In this document: in pieces, positions 16,890-25,535 of the stretch | How the letters are laid out: the number at the start of each line of letters is the position of its first letter | Position numbering within the stretch: the stretch's first letter is position 1 | Source of the DNA: an uncultured Lachnoclostridium sp. | GTDB lineage: Bacteria; Bacillota; Clostridia; Lachnospirales; Lachnospiraceae | Assembly: GCA_948330435.1 (NCBI GenBank) | Contig: CAOJBY010000017.1 | Location: 17,196-81,195, forward strand | Direction of reading: 5' to 3' | DNA: 64,000 bases | Position numbers and translations under genes: made by a program | Notes under the pieces: generated by a model | Told to the model about the DNA's origin: nothing | What the model saw: only the letters and a program-made list of their open reading frames with translations | The model's database searches: none

Positions 16890-17729
16890 TTATTTTCCTC
16901 CCGTCATTGCAACACCCTCGATGAACTGCTTCTGGAAGAACAGATACAGAACCACCATGGGAATCATAGCCAAGAGGGAGCCGGCCATCATAACCGGGAA
17001 GTTGGTGTTAAACTGACCTCTTAGGGTTGCAAGACCGGAGGACAGAGTCATCATCTTCAAATCTGTGTTGGCAATCAGGGGCCACATCAGGTCTCCGTAA
17101 GCGAACACCGCCGTAAATACGGCCAGAGCTGCCATGGAAGAGGTAGTCAGGGGCACCATAACCTTTACAAAGGTCTGCCACTGGTTACAGCCGTCCAGAT
17201 AAGCCGCTTCGGAAATCTCATCAGGGATTCCCATGTAAGCCTGCCGTAAGAAGAATGTACCGAAAGCACTTACCAGACCCGGGAATACCAGGGCAAAAAT
17301 CGTATTGGTCAGTCCCATCTTCGCCAGCATCTGATACTGGGGCGTAATGAAGATCTGGGAGGGAAGCATCATCTGCACCAGAACCAGGGAGAAGAGGAAG
17401 TTCTTTCCCTTAAAGTTCAGCTTTGCAAATGCGTAGCCCGCCATGGAGCTAAAAGCCACCGCACAGACCACACGCCAGAAGATGAGCAAAATGGTGTTCT
17501 TGTAAAGTGCCCCAAAGGGAAGACTTGCCATAGCGTCCTTAAAGTTATCAATAATCCACTGTGCCGGGAAGAAATCCGGTGGGATCTGCATACTCTCGGC
17601 TACTGTCTTAAAGCTGGTCAGAAGCATCCAGATAAAGGGGAAGATCATAATGATGGACCCAATGATGAAAAACAAATACGTGCCTGCTGTCCGAAGCTTT
17701 TGATTTCTCTCTAATGAATTGGATTTCAT
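16890..17729 (-). CDS. Sugar ABC transporter permease, MsmG type
   Basis: This 279-residue permease has about six membrane helices and the ABC permease signature EAAYLDGCNQWQTFVKVMVPL (about residues 185-205), which docks with the ATPase. N-terminal LFFIIGSIIMIFPFIWML is typical of the carbohydrate CUT1 MalG/MsmG subgroup. It forms the membrane channel with the adjacent MsmF-type permease. Order and content (binding protein, permease F, permease G, alpha-galactosidase) match raffinose/melibiose importers. It begins 13 bases after the MsmF-type gene. Confidence 0.92.
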   Translation of the reverse strand: MKSNSLERNQKLRTAGTYLFFIIGSIIMIFPFIWMLLTSFKTVAESMQIPPDFFPAQWIIDNFKDAMASLPFGALYKNTILLIFWRVVCAVAFSSMAGYAFAKLNFKGKNFLFSLVLVQMMLPSQIFITPQYQMLAKMGLTNTIFALVFPGLVSAFGTFFLRQAYMGIPDEISEAAYLDGCNQWQTFVKVMVPLTTSSMAALAVFTAVFAYGDLMWPLIANTDLKMMTLSSGLATLRGQFNTNFPVMMAGSLLAMIPMVVLYLFFQKQFIEGVAMTGGK

Positions 17730-17742
17730 ACTTCTTCACCTC

Positions 17743-18636
17743 CTATACTTCGTAGTTCACCCATTTCTTCTGTCCCCAGAACTGGAATGCCGTTACAATA
17801 CCGATAAGAAGAACGGTCCAGATTACCACTGTGGAGCCATAGCCCTTATTGCCGGCCACGAAAGACTCACGGTAGAACAGGAACATCAGAGACTGGGCAC
17901 TCGTCAATGCCGGGTTTGATTCCTCTACAATCATGTAAATCAGGTCATATACTTTCAGAGAGGACATCAGACGCATAATCATAACTACAAACAGGGTCGG
18001 AGAAACCATGGGCAGCGTAATGTGGAAGAACTGCTGCAGCTTGGTTGCCCCGTCAAGGCTTGCCGCCTCATAGTAGGACTTGGAGATATTCTGAAGTCCT
18101 GACAGAAGAAGCACCGCATCGTATCCGATGGCACTCCAGATTGCCACGATGGCACAGGTCACCATAACCACGTTGGGATTGGTAATCCAGTTTACATTGT
18201 GGCCCAGGAGGGTATTGATAATGCCGTACTCGGTGTTGAACATCCACTTCCACACCATAGCAACCGCTGCCGGAGCTACAACCATGGGCAGGAAGAAGAT
18301 GGCACGGAAAGCCGTTCTTCCCTTAATCTTTGTGTTCAGCATAACCGCAACCACCAATGCCAGGAAAATACCAAGGGGCACGGTCAGGAGACAGAAATAA
18401 ATGGTATTTAAGTTTGCTCTCCAAAAGTCTGCGTTGGTGAACATGTTGATATAGTTGGTCAAACCGTTAAATTCATAAAAGCCAAAGGGCTTTGTCTTTG
18501 TAAAGCTCAATTTTAAGGTGTCGATAAACGGGTAAAGATTCAGCACAATCAAGCCGATGATGGTGGGTGCCACCATGATATAGCCCCACATGCCCTCGGT
18601 CTTGGCGAACTTGCCCGCCTTGGTGTTATTTGCCAT
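17743..18636 (-). CDS. Sugar ABC transporter permease, MsmF type
   Basis: This 297-residue permease has six predicted membrane segments and the EAA loop YYEAASLDGATKLQQFFHITLP (about 208-229). The N-terminal GYIMVAPTIIGLIVLNLYPFI is typical of CUT1 MalF/MsmF-type subunits without a large periplasmic loop. It pairs with the MsmG-type permease downstream and receives sugar from the lipoprotein encoded 15 bases upstream. The ATPase is probably the MsmK-type protein at 12.7-13.9 kb. Confidence 0.92.
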   Translation of the reverse strand: MANNTKAGKFAKTEGMWGYIMVAPTIIGLIVLNLYPFIDTLKLSFTKTKPFGFYEFNGLTNYINMFTNADFWRANLNTIYFCLLTVPLGIFLALVVAVMLNTKIKGRTAFRAIFFLPMVVAPAAVAMVWKWMFNTEYGIINTLLGHNVNWITNPNVVMVTCAIVAIWSAIGYDAVLLLSGLQNISKSYYEAASLDGATKLQQFFHITLPMVSPTLFVVMIMRLMSSLKVYDLIYMIVEESNPALTSAQSLMFLFYRESFVAGNKGYGSTVVIWTVLLIGIVTAFQFWGQKKWVNYEV

Positions 18637-18651
18637 TGAAAAGCCTCCCCT

Positions 18652-19938
18652 CTACTCTGCTTCCGCCGTATTGATGGCTGTCTGCATGGTGTTCAGTCCG
18701 TCCTCAAGAGTTGAAGTGCCGGAGTAAATACGAAGCAGCTCATCGGATACCTTGGTCTTCCATACGGAACGAGAAGCATTGTTAACACTCTGTACGCCAT
18801 AGTCAAACATATCAACGCATTTCTGCACGTCAATCTTATAGTCAAACTGGTCAAATACCTTAACCCAGGTATCCTCCAGTCCCTCATAAGCAGGAATTGC
18901 CGCACCGGATTCTCCCTGAATACGCTGTCCCTCCTCAGAGCCGAAGAACTTGAGAACATCCTTCACGATCTCCAGGTTCTTGCCCTTTGCTGCCGTAGAA
19001 TAGCACAGACCGTTGGAAATGGTGGCTCTTCCGTCCCCCTCTGCCGGGTCCGGACACTTAGGCAATACTGCCACATCCCATTTCCCCTGCATTTCCGGAT
19101 AATTCTGCATAGAAGCAAGGAGGTTCCAGTTTCCCTCAAAGTACAGGGATCCCTGCTCGGAGAAAAATGCGGTTCCGGGAGAAGTCTCCGCAAAATAATT
19201 TTGATCCGGGCACCAGTCCTCTTTCTGAAGATTGATGTAAAACTCCATGGCTTCCCGGGTAGCCGGATTGTCAAAGCCGCCTTTTGACTTATCCTCAGTT
19301 AATATGTAGCCGCCGTTCTGGTATACGAAGTTCCAGTAGCCAAGCTGATCGTCTCCGTAGGCCATGTAGCCGTATTTGCCGGTGGCATCATACACCTTTT
19401 GGGATGCTTCCGTCAGGTCGTCCCAGGTCCAGGTATCATCGGGATAATCTACCTTTGCAGCATCAAACATCTCCTTGTTGTAAACCAGGCAGACCGTATC
19501 CTTGTCCTTGGGGATTCCGTAATATCTGCCGTCACTTCCCTGGATATTTGCCAGAGAAATATCAGAAAAGTGTTCATTGTAATAGTTTGGATCTTCATCA
19601 TCAAAGAGATCCGTCAAATCCGCTATCATGCCGTAGTCCGCATACTTAAGAATCTCATTGGTATGCATCCAGAACACATCCGGCATCTGATTGCTGATAG
19701 CCGCTGCCTCAAGCTTGGTCCAATACTCACTCCAGCTCGTAACCTGAACCTCAATTACCACATCCGGGTTCTTTGCGGTGTAGGCATCACACATTTCCTG
19801 CATACCATCTCTCTGGTTCACATCCCAGATCTGGAACGTCAGATGGGTCTTGCCGTCGGAAGCCTTTCCGCACGCAGCTAATCCAAAAGCCAATACCACG
19901 ACCAGAAGAGCTGCAAGTAATTTCTTCATGTTCTTCAC
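18652..19938 (-). CDS. Sugar-binding lipoprotein of ABC importer, MsmE type
   Basis: This 428-residue family 1 solute-binding protein has a lipoprotein signal peptide ending LAFGLAACGK (lipidated Cys at about residue 23). The mature part has the typical start THLTFQIWDVNQRDGMQEM and a conserved C-terminal half. It captures sugar outside the membrane for the MsmF/MsmG permeases. Together with the GH36 gene, alpha-galactosides are the likely ligands. The start is GTG at 19938 with AAGGAGGG upstream. The ATG three codons later is less well spaced. It is the first gene of the operon, divergent from an AraC-type regulator. Confidence 0.93.
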   Translation of the reverse strand: MKNMKKLLAALLVVVLAFGLAACGKASDGKTHLTFQIWDVNQRDGMQEMCDAYTAKNPDVVIEVQVTSWSEYWTKLEAAAISNQMPDVFWMHTNEILKYADYGMIADLTDLFDDEDPNYYNEHFSDISLANIQGSDGRYYGIPKDKDTVCLVYNKEMFDAAKVDYPDDTWTWDDLTEASQKVYDATGKYGYMAYGDDQLGYWNFVYQNGGYILTEDKSKGGFDNPATREAMEFYINLQKEDWCPDQNYFAETSPGTAFFSEQGSLYFEGNWNLLASMQNYPEMQGKWDVAVLPKCPDPAEGDGRATISNGLCYSTAAKGKNLEIVKDVLKFFGSEEGQRIQGESGAAIPAYEGLEDTWVKVFDQFDYKIDVQKCVDMFDYGVQSVNNASRSVWKTKVSDELLRIYSGTSTLEDGLNTMQTAINTAEAE

Positions 19939-20103
19939 AAGTTTCCCTCCTTAATATGGACATATTCCACCGGATTTTCGGCTTTTTTCATGGTTTTTTG
20001 CCTTTTGTCCGGCTTAGAAATAGTGAATAAAACAATTCCACCCTGGCCAGGTGCTGGAATAAATTTGGGTATATTGGATAATTACACCCTAAATATCGTA
20101 GAA

Positions 20104-20133
20104 ATTATAACATTTCCACGGAACAGGGGTAAA
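20104..20133 (-). promoter_or_regulatory. Promoter of the MsmE-type operon
   Basis: A perfect -10 box TATAAT (20104-20109) is preceded at 18 bases by TTTACC (20128-20133). The weak -35 box fits a promoter activated by the divergent AraC-type regulator. The leader of about 160 bases contains an imperfect repeat (AATTCCA...TGGAAT at 20033-20059). A second TATAAT on the plus strand at about 20175-20181 may serve the regulator gene, but its -35 region is poor. The rest of the 527-base gap is AT-rich except for the palindromic element at 20.2-20.3 kb. Confidence 0.55.
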
Positions 20134-20218
20134 TATACTGTCTGCGATTTTTATATACCAAAATGCTAGATCTATACAAATAAAGTATAATGTGCTAAAA
20201 TTTTGATATATAAGAACA

Positions 20219-20343
20219 GGGCAGAGCCGGGCAGGGGACAGGATAAGCGGCTGTCAAGCTTGCTTGTACAGACGGTTATCTTGTTCTCTATCCGGCGAGT
20301 TCAGCGAGCCGGGGAAATCCTCCGGATTTTCCCGGCTCTGCCC
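20219..20343. repeat. Palindromic GC-rich element ahead of the AraC-type gene
   Basis: Arms GGGCAGAGCCGGG (20219-20231) and CCCGGCTCTGCCC (20331-20343) are perfect complements. Inside are smaller hairpins: CCGGC...GCCGG near 20291-20311 and GGGGAAATCC/GGATTTTCCC near 20311-20333. The block is GC-rich inside an AT-rich intergenic region and would sit in the leader of the regulator mRNA. It does not share the core of the 4.6/37.2 kb elements. Confidence 0.7.
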
Positions 20344-20465
20344 GTCCGTCTTCACTATCTACATAAAAATACAGTTTCACCCATAAGCAAGTTTATTAAG
20401 TTAAAAATGTTTCACAATTGATGCATCACCATAATGAAAGTACTTTTCACCTAAAAGGAGACACC

Positions 20466-21332
20466 ATGAGTAATCACTTGTTTAACATCTTTCCCAATGA
20501 ACGCTACATGGATCTAACGCTTTATCAGCATGGCTGGGAGCAGTGTGTCCCGGCCCATTCCTACGGCCCCGCTTCACGGAATCACTATTTGTTTCACTAC
20601 ATCATCAAAGGCAGGGGAGTCCTCTACAGTACGGATGACCAGGGGCAGACTCATATCTACAACCTGAAGCCCGACCAGGGCTTTCTTATCTCCCCCAATC
20701 AGGTGAATACTTATATTGCAGACAGAGAGAATCCGTGGGAATATGCATGGGTGGAATTTGACGGGCTTCGTGTTAAGGAATTTCTGGAAACTTCGGGACT
20801 TACCACCCAATCTCCCATTTATCGAAGTTCCAACCGGGAGCTTCAGGGACGTATGAAAGATGAACTCCTTACCATTATCCATGGCAAGGATCACTCCTCT
20901 CTTTATCTTATTGGGCATCTTTATCTTTTTTTGGATCTGATGATTCAGTCCTCTTTCAACCATAAGGAGTTTTCCACGGGAAAGCTGAAAGATTTCTATA
21001 TCCGGGAAGCCATCAGCTTTATTGAGCAGAATTACAGCCATCCCATCACAGTGGAGGATATCGCCGTATTCTGCAATCTCAACCGGAGCTATCTGGGAAA
21101 AATCTTTCGGGATGAATTAAATAAGACTCCCCAGCAGTTTCTCATCTATTATCGAATGAACCGGGCTGCGGAGCTATTGAAATTTTCCGAAACGTCTGTA
21201 GGGGAGATTGGCAAGCTGGTGGGCTATCCCAATCAGCTTCATTTTTCCAGAGCTTTTAAGAATGTGTTTGGGACCCCTCCTACGGAATGGCGGAGGGAGA
21301 ATCGGCTGTATCAGCCAATGAAAAAAGAATAA
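20466..21332 (+). CDS. AraC family transcription regulator
   Basis: The 288-residue protein has an N-terminal cupin-like sugar-sensing domain (HYIIKGRGVLYSTDDQGQTH, then LKPDQGFLISPNQVNTY). The C-terminal domain carries two helix-turn-helix units (ITVEDIAVFCNLNRSYLGKIF and VGEIGKLVGYPNQLHFSRAFK) ending GTPPTEWRRE. This is the layout of MsmR/RafR-type activators of raffinose and melibiose genes. It is transcribed away from the MsmE operon and probably activates it when sugar is bound. The ATG at 20466 is preferred because AAAGGAG lies six bases upstream. An earlier in-frame start has no such site. A terminator follows. Confidence 0.93.
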   Translation: MSNHLFNIFPNERYMDLTLYQHGWEQCVPAHSYGPASRNHYLFHYIIKGRGVLYSTDDQGQTHIYNLKPDQGFLISPNQVNTYIADRENPWEYAWVEFDGLRVKEFLETSGLTTQSPIYRSSNRELQGRMKDELLTIIHGKDHSSLYLIGHLYLFLDLMIQSSFNHKEFSTGKLKDFYIREAISFIEQNYSHPITVEDIAVFCNLNRSYLGKIFRDELNKTPQQFLIYYRMNRAAELLKFSETSVGEIGKLVGYPNQLHFSRAFKNVFGTPPTEWRRENRLYQPMKKE

Positions 21333-21364
21333 CGACCAAAAAATAAGTTTTATGGGTGATAAAA

Positions 21365-21396
21365 GCCGTCCGGTTTTCATTCCGGACAGCTTTTTG
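21365..21396 (+). terminator. Rho-independent terminator after the AraC-type gene
   Basis: The stem GCCGTCCGG (21365-21373) pairs with CCGGACAGC (21382-21390) around an eight-base loop, with one mismatch, and is followed by TTTTTG. It lies 33 bases after the stop codon. Confidence 0.85.
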
Positions 21397-21428
21397 TAAT
21401 TATTATAAAATAAGCTTTTCCTATATCC

Positions 21429-22037
21429 TCAGATTGTACGTCCCTGATGCATGTTCAACAGACTCCCTTTTCTTATATGCTTTTGAATGATACTATCCGT
21501 TACTTCATATAATTTTTCTGACCCCATTTTTGTTCTTGACTGCCGCCCATAGACCTGATCTGCCGTTACTCCATGCTCTTTCCAGTCGTCTCCGTCATTG
21601 CTGTCATTTAAAATCAGGGGCTGCAGGTTGTCCATGGCATGGGCATACTTAGATTCCGCCGTCTCTCCTTCCTCAAATTCATCAAACAATGCAATCAGCT
21701 CCTGCTTCTGATCTTCGGGAAGCATGGAATACAGCTTTTCCTTTGCCGCATCCTCTCTTGCTTTTTGGGTTTTGAGATTCTCCGTATCATAGGCGTAAGT
21801 ATCTCCGGCTTCTATCTCTACAATGTCATGGATCAGGCACATGAGCATCACTCTGGTAATGTCCACCTCTTCATTGGCGTACTCTCTCAAAAGATATGCC
21901 ATAATTGCCATATGCCACGCATGCTCTGCGTCATTTTCATTCCGTCCGTGACCGGATAAATGAGTTTGGCGGAAAATATTTTTCTCTTTGTCAATCTCCA
22001 AAGAAAAGTCTAACTGCTTTTTTAATCGCTCGTCCAT
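21429..22037 (-). CDS. HD domain hydrolase, YfbR/HDDC2-like 5'-nucleotidase family
   Basis: This 202-residue protein has the metal site His in GRNENDAEHAWHMAIMAYLL, the doublet in CLIHDIVEIEAGDTYAYD and a late Asp in HAMDNLQPLILN. This arrangement is characteristic of YfbR/HDDC2-type enzymes, which remove the 5'-phosphate of (deoxy)nucleoside monophosphates. It is encoded alone on the minus strand, convergent with the AraC gene. The exact substrate is not proven by sequence. Confidence 0.88.
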   Translation of the reverse strand: MDERLKKQLDFSLEIDKEKNIFRQTHLSGHGRNENDAEHAWHMAIMAYLLREYANEEVDITRVMLMCLIHDIVEIEAGDTYAYDTENLKTQKAREDAAKEKLYSMLPEDQKQELIALFDEFEEGETAESKYAHAMDNLQPLILNDSNDGDDWKEHGVTADQVYGRQSRTKMGSEKLYEVTDSIIQKHIRKGSLLNMHQGRTI

Positions 22038-22132
22038 ATGGTTGTCCTCCTGTTCTATAAACTTTTTAAAAGATGTAAAATGCAGTCGTCTTCACCTGTA
22101 GTTTAAGGGGACTGATTTTTCCAATGCTCACA

Positions 22133-22396
22133 TCAATCATCATAGTGTCCTTTACATGATCTTACAACTATTTGATTATCTATTATCTCATATACAAGAC
22201 GATTGGTTTCATCAATCCGCCTGCTAAACAGCCCTGCTTTTCCATATTTCAACACTTCTGGTTTTCCTATGCCTTGCATAGCTCCATCACGTTCTATACT
22301 TTGCAGCAATTGATTAATTCTTTTCAATGTCCTTTTATCCTGCGTCTGCCAGTAGATATATTCATTCCAACCCTCTTCTGCAAAGGTGATTTTCAT
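22133..22396 (-). CDS. yoeB: Toxin YoeB (Txe/YoeB family mRNA interferase)
   Basis: This 87-residue protein shows family features throughout: WNEYIYWQTQDKRTLKRINQL, GKPEVLKYGKAGLFSRRID and the C-terminal RSCKGHYDD with the His-Tyr pair. YoeB binds the ribosome and cuts mRNA in the A site when freed from its antitoxin. The conserved Glu, Arg and His positions of the active site are all present, so it looks intact. It begins 6 bases after the antitoxin stop, with the ribosome site GGAGGAA inside the antitoxin's last codons. Confidence 0.95.
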   Translation of the reverse strand: MKITFAEEGWNEYIYWQTQDKRTLKRINQLLQSIERDGAMQGIGKPEVLKYGKAGLFSRRIDETNRLVYEIIDNQIVVRSCKGHYDD

Positions 22397-22402
22397 AGCA
22401 GC

Positions 22403-22660
22403 TTATTCCTCCATGGCTTGAAGCTCTTTCATCGTCTTTACCACTACCTGGCCATTTTTAATCTGTTCCTCTGCTCTATCCAATTTTGCTAAATATTCAG
22501 CATTTCGTTTTGCCTTGGACAACTCATTATATTCCGCTTCAGATATTATGACTACATTTTTATTTTCTTTTCGTGATACAATCACAGGCTCTCCATTAAA
22601 AGCCATGTCAAAATACTTTTTAATGTTTGCTCTTAAATCCATTTGCTTTGTAGCTATCAT
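22403..22660 (-). CDS. yefM: Antitoxin YefM (Phd/YefM family)
   Basis: This 85-residue protein has the Phd/YefM fold: a DNA-binding N-terminal half (MDLRANIKKYFDMAFNGEPVIVSRKENKNVVIISEAEYNEL, given here as its range 7-47) and a charged helical C-terminal half that wraps the toxin. It neutralises YoeB and, with it, represses the operon. It has a strong AAAGGAGG ribosome site and a near-consensus promoter carrying a palindromic operator. The pair lies among unrelated genes, as is usual for such modules. Confidence 0.95.
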   Translation of the reverse strand: MIATKQMDLRANIKKYFDMAFNGEPVIVSRKENKNVVIISEAEYNELSKAKRNAEYLAKLDRAEEQIKNGQVVVKTMKELQAMEE

Positions 22661-22675
22661 ATTGTACCTCCTTTT

Positions 22676-22736
22676 GTACCAAAAACCGTACGTAATATGG
22701 TACTTATATTATATGCTACTATTATGCATATGTAAA
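22676..22736 (-). promoter_or_regulatory. yefM-yoeB promoter and operator
   Basis: The -35 box TTTACA (22731-22736) and perfect -10 box TATAAT (22708-22713) are 17 bases apart. Just downstream an imperfect palindrome spans 22676-22703, with outer arms GTACC/GGTAC and an inner CGTACG (22687-22692). Its place between the -10 box and the start codon suits self-repression by the YefM-YoeB complex. Confidence 0.8.
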
Positions 22737-22807
22737 TAAAAAATATTCTGCGTCAAACTATCAAAACATAATTTTCGTTACAGCTTCCAAACTTTCAAGT
22801 ACATTTC

Positions 22808-23116
22808 CTAACAATCCCACCCATACTTTTTCATATCCACATGGGTATCATCCCTAAATTCCACATGTTCCTCCAACAGCAATGCTTTTTGCTCATAAAA
22901 ATGGGGAGCTATTCTTCCCGCATGATTTACAACACGGTGGCACGGATACTCGCCATAATATTCGGACATGCTTAGCACCTTTCCCACAAGCCTTGCATTC
23001 TTCTCCCTGCCAATGAGTCTGGCGATCTGTCCGTAGGAAGCGACTTTTCCCCTTGGTATTTCTTCTACAACAGATAGTATCTCGTAAATCAAATCTTCCG
23101 TGAGAACTGCCGACAT
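22808..23116 (-). CDS. MGMT-family DNA alkyltransferase-like protein (single domain)
   Basis: The 102-residue protein matches only the C-terminal, DNA-binding and active-site domain of O6-alkylguanine-DNA methyltransferases. It has IPRGKVASYGQIARLIG (helix-turn-helix) and the active-site motif YPCHRVV with its cysteine. The full-length Ogt/Ada N-terminal domain is absent. In alkyltransferase-like (ATL) proteins the Cys is usually Trp, so this copy may still repair alkylated guanine. It starts 12 bases after the acetyltransferase gene, with which it may be co-transcribed. Confidence 0.9.
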   Translation of the reverse strand: MSAVLTEDLIYEILSVVEEIPRGKVASYGQIARLIGREKNARLVGKVLSMSEYYGEYPCHRVVNHAGRIAPHFYEQKALLLEEHVEFRDDTHVDMKKYGWDC

Positions 23117-23128
23117 TTTATCTTCTCC

Positions 23129-23557
23129 TCAATTCTGCCATGCCATAATGTATTCCTGCTCACCTGTGTCCTCGTCCATATCTTGAGATTGGACTAAAAA
23201 TCCCTCCCTTTGGTAAAACTTAACCGCCCGCTGATTCCTTACATATACTTTCAAGGTCAGGTTTCCCTTAATTGATTTTACGTAATTCAAAAGCCGCTTT
23301 CCGATTCCCTGTGACCGGGCATTCTCTTTTACAAAGATTCCGGCAATATAATGGTCGGACAGGCCGACAAAACCATCCCGGGTGCCGGTATTATCATCTT
23401 CATATACATAAAGCTCTGCTTTTGGCAGCATTTCCTTTACCTGCAAAAAATGCTGTTGCCAATATTCTTCCGGTATGAAATCATGAGCCGCCGTATTGCC
23501 ATGGAGCCACAGGTCCATGACATCCTCCAGATCGGATGGATGAAACTTTCTTATCAT
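23129..23557 (-). CDS. GNAT family N-acetyltransferase
   Basis: This 142-residue acetyltransferase has a clear acetyl-CoA binding motif, IAGIFVKENARSQGIGKRLLNYVK (positions about 72-95, with Q/R-x-x-G-x-G/A). Its ending, LTLKVYVRNQRAVKFYQREGFL, is standard for the family. The substrate is unknown. Proteins of this layout acetylate amino groups of small molecules or proteins. I chose the ATG at 23557 because AGGAG lies seven bases upstream. A GTG two codons earlier overlaps it. Confidence 0.9.
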   Translation of the reverse strand: MIRKFHPSDLEDVMDLWLHGNTAAHDFIPEEYWQQHFLQVKEMLPKAELYVYEDDNTGTRDGFVGLSDHYIAGIFVKENARSQGIGKRLLNYVKSIKGNLTLKVYVRNQRAVKFYQREGFLVQSQDMDEDTGEQEYIMAWQN

Positions 23558-23607
23558 AAGCACTCCTCTTTCATAGCAATCCTGACACGATTACGCTTTT
23601 TGTCCTA

Positions 23608-23859
23608 TTATCCTTTCAACCCCCGTGTCTGCCTGTCCATATCCTCTATCACAATATCATAGATCTCCCCCAGGGAAGCACAGTATTCCAAAACCTCCCA
23701 GGGTTCATTTGTATGGAAATGAATCTTTATCAATTCTTCATCCCCAACAGCCAGCAGGCAGTCTCCTTTAAAATGACTTACAAAATATTCATTGATTGCA
23801 CCCTCATCCAAATCGGTTCCCTCAATTAGCAATTGCGTATCAAACTTAAATTCCAGCAT
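23608..23859 (-). CDS. Stand-alone FakA/YloV C-terminal-like domain protein
   Basis: This product of about 83 residues resembles the last domain of the fatty-acid kinase FakA (YloV, DhaL/DegV-linked family). It has FKFDTQLLIEGTDLDEGAI, KGDCLLAVGDEELIKIHFHT and EPWEVLEYCASLGEIYDIVIEDM. In FakA this domain contacts the lipid-binding FakB partner. Here the kinase domain is missing, although the domain reads intact, so it is a small independent protein or a remnant. I chose the ATG at 23859. The frame extends 12 codons further upstream. It lies between a restriction-modification methyltransferase and the acetyltransferase. Confidence 0.75.
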   Translation of the reverse strand: MLEFKFDTQLLIEGTDLDEGAINEYFVSHFKGDCLLAVGDEELIKIHFHTNEPWEVLEYCASLGEIYDIVIEDMDRQTRGLKG

Positions 23860-23898
23860 GTTTTTGTGCCGCCTTTCCTGTTTTAATAATTGCATGCA

Positions 23899-25527
23899 TT
23901 ATCCACGATTCAGTCTTCTTCGCTGTAACTTCTTCCAAATAGTCCTTGCACCTGCACATATTTTCTGCTCAAAACCAATAATATCCACTAATATCTTCTT
24001 GTCCATGATATCCAGTGCGTCTTCAATATCTTTGTTATTCCTTACGATGGAATCAATTTGCCCCAACAGCCTCCGTATCTCTTCAATAGGAACCATATCC
24101 AACTTAGGTACATAAATATTTCCCACTTCGCCCGGAAGAATTTCTAAGACCCCACCACCATAACTTCTCCCACAAAGCTCCGTGAATGCAAAAGAAATAC
24201 TGTTATAGTAAGATAAAATAGCCCGTTCCGGTTCAATACCCTCATTGAATTTGATTCGGTGCATCGTGTCAGTAGATACTGCATCACATTGATTCAAAAC
24301 AAATTTAGGATACAGATTGTTTCTGCGTAAAAAGAATGCGTCCGGCACCCATATAGATGGAATGCAATACCATCTGTCTCTAATCGAACATTTATATCCT
24401 TTGTTCTCACCGTTCTCTTCACCTTGCTTAATATATTCCTTGTGCTTTTCAGGGTAATGTTTATAATCAATATCCGGAAAATCTATTAAGTAAGCCGCTT
24501 TATTTTTAATCACATTCTGCATCCAATCCTCATGTTTAAAATATATACTGTTTGCATGAGAACTTCTTCCTATTAAGGGTCTTACAACATCCTGCATCTG
24601 ATATTTTTCTACAGTTTCTTGCCCCACCGAAAAATACTTATTATTGCCGGTTGTAATTCCCACATTGATTAATGCGATATCTGATAACTTTTGAAAACGC
24701 TTATCTTCTCTTATTTGTTTAACCAATGCATTTTCTTCAACATTCGTAAAATATTTTGTCCATTTTTCGTGTACATGCTGTAACTTTTGAAATCCATTGG
24801 CATCTATATCAAACAACTTTAAGTCCTCTAAGTTATTCAACTCTACAATACGAATACCTTTTTCTTCATCACCTTTTTCACCAATAAAAACAACGATTTC
24901 CTGCTCTATATCAGGAAAGACAAGTTCCTCAAATGTAATAAGTGTAATTTTAGAAAGATTATTTGATAAAAAAAGTCTCAAATCCTCAGCATATGCAACT
25001 TGCATAATTTCAGCCGGAATTACAAACGCTATTTTACCATTCTTACTTAACATGTTTACACAGGAAACAATAAAACCAACCCATGTATTTACGAGTTTAT
25101 TGGCTTTCATTCCTTGAGATGTCAATATATCAGACATTAATTCCCTTTGATTTTCTTCCAGATATTGATACCTGATATACGGCGGGTTGCCTAATATCAA
25201 ATCGTATGAAAGAAATTCCCTATTCGCTTTATAAAAGTCGAAAAAATCCTTATTTATCACCTTTACATTCCCATAAGATTTCATTCTTTCTTCAACCTTT
25301 TTTGCTTCTGTTCTGTCAATTTCAACAGCATCTATACTCACATACTGTTTCATACAATTCTCTTTAATGAATGCATCCAGAAACACGCCATCACCACAGC
25401 TTGGTTCTAAAACATTCTTGCAATCCGTTCTGTTTGCAAACAGCTTAACCATCATCTCTGCCAACGGCAACGGTGTATAATAGGCACCTCTAAGCTTCCT
25501 TGCTGAACTGTCTTCTTTCAACTTCAT
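23899..25527 (-). CDS. Adenine-specific DNA methyltransferase (Eco57I-like, M subunit)
   Basis: This 542-residue protein starts with the family mark KLRGAYYTPLPLAEMM. It has the S-adenosylmethionine motif VLEPSCGDGVFLDAF (about 39-53) and the catalytic motif DLILGNPPYIRYQY with NPPY at 114-117, typical of N6-adenine methyltransferases. The C-terminal half would hold the DNA-recognition region. It starts 8 bases after the large restriction-methylation gene. As in Eco57I, it may complete modification of the second strand. The pair is AT-rich compared with the wall and sugar genes, which suggests horizontal acquisition. Confidence 0.92.
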   Translation of the reverse strand: MKLKEDSSARKLRGAYYTPLPLAEMMVKLFANRTDCKNVLEPSCGDGVFLDAFIKENCMKQYVSIDAVEIDRTEAKKVEERMKSYGNVKVINKDFFDFYKANREFLSYDLILGNPPYIRYQYLEENQRELMSDILTSQGMKANKLVNTWVGFIVSCVNMLSKNGKIAFVIPAEIMQVAYAEDLRLFLSNNLSKITLITFEELVFPDIEQEIVVFIGEKGDEEKGIRIVELNNLEDLKLFDIDANGFQKLQHVHEKWTKYFTNVEENALVKQIREDKRFQKLSDIALINVGITTGNNKYFSVGQETVEKYQMQDVVRPLIGRSSHANSIYFKHEDWMQNVIKNKAAYLIDFPDIDYKHYPEKHKEYIKQGEENGENKGYKCSIRDRWYCIPSIWVPDAFFLRRNNLYPKFVLNQCDAVSTDTMHRIKFNEGIEPERAILSYYNSISFAFTELCGRSYGGGVLEILPGEVGNIYVPKLDMVPIEEIRRLLGQIDSIVRNNKDIEDALDIMDKKILVDIIGFEQKICAGARTIWKKLQRRRLNRG

Positions 25528-25535
25528 ATGATCAC

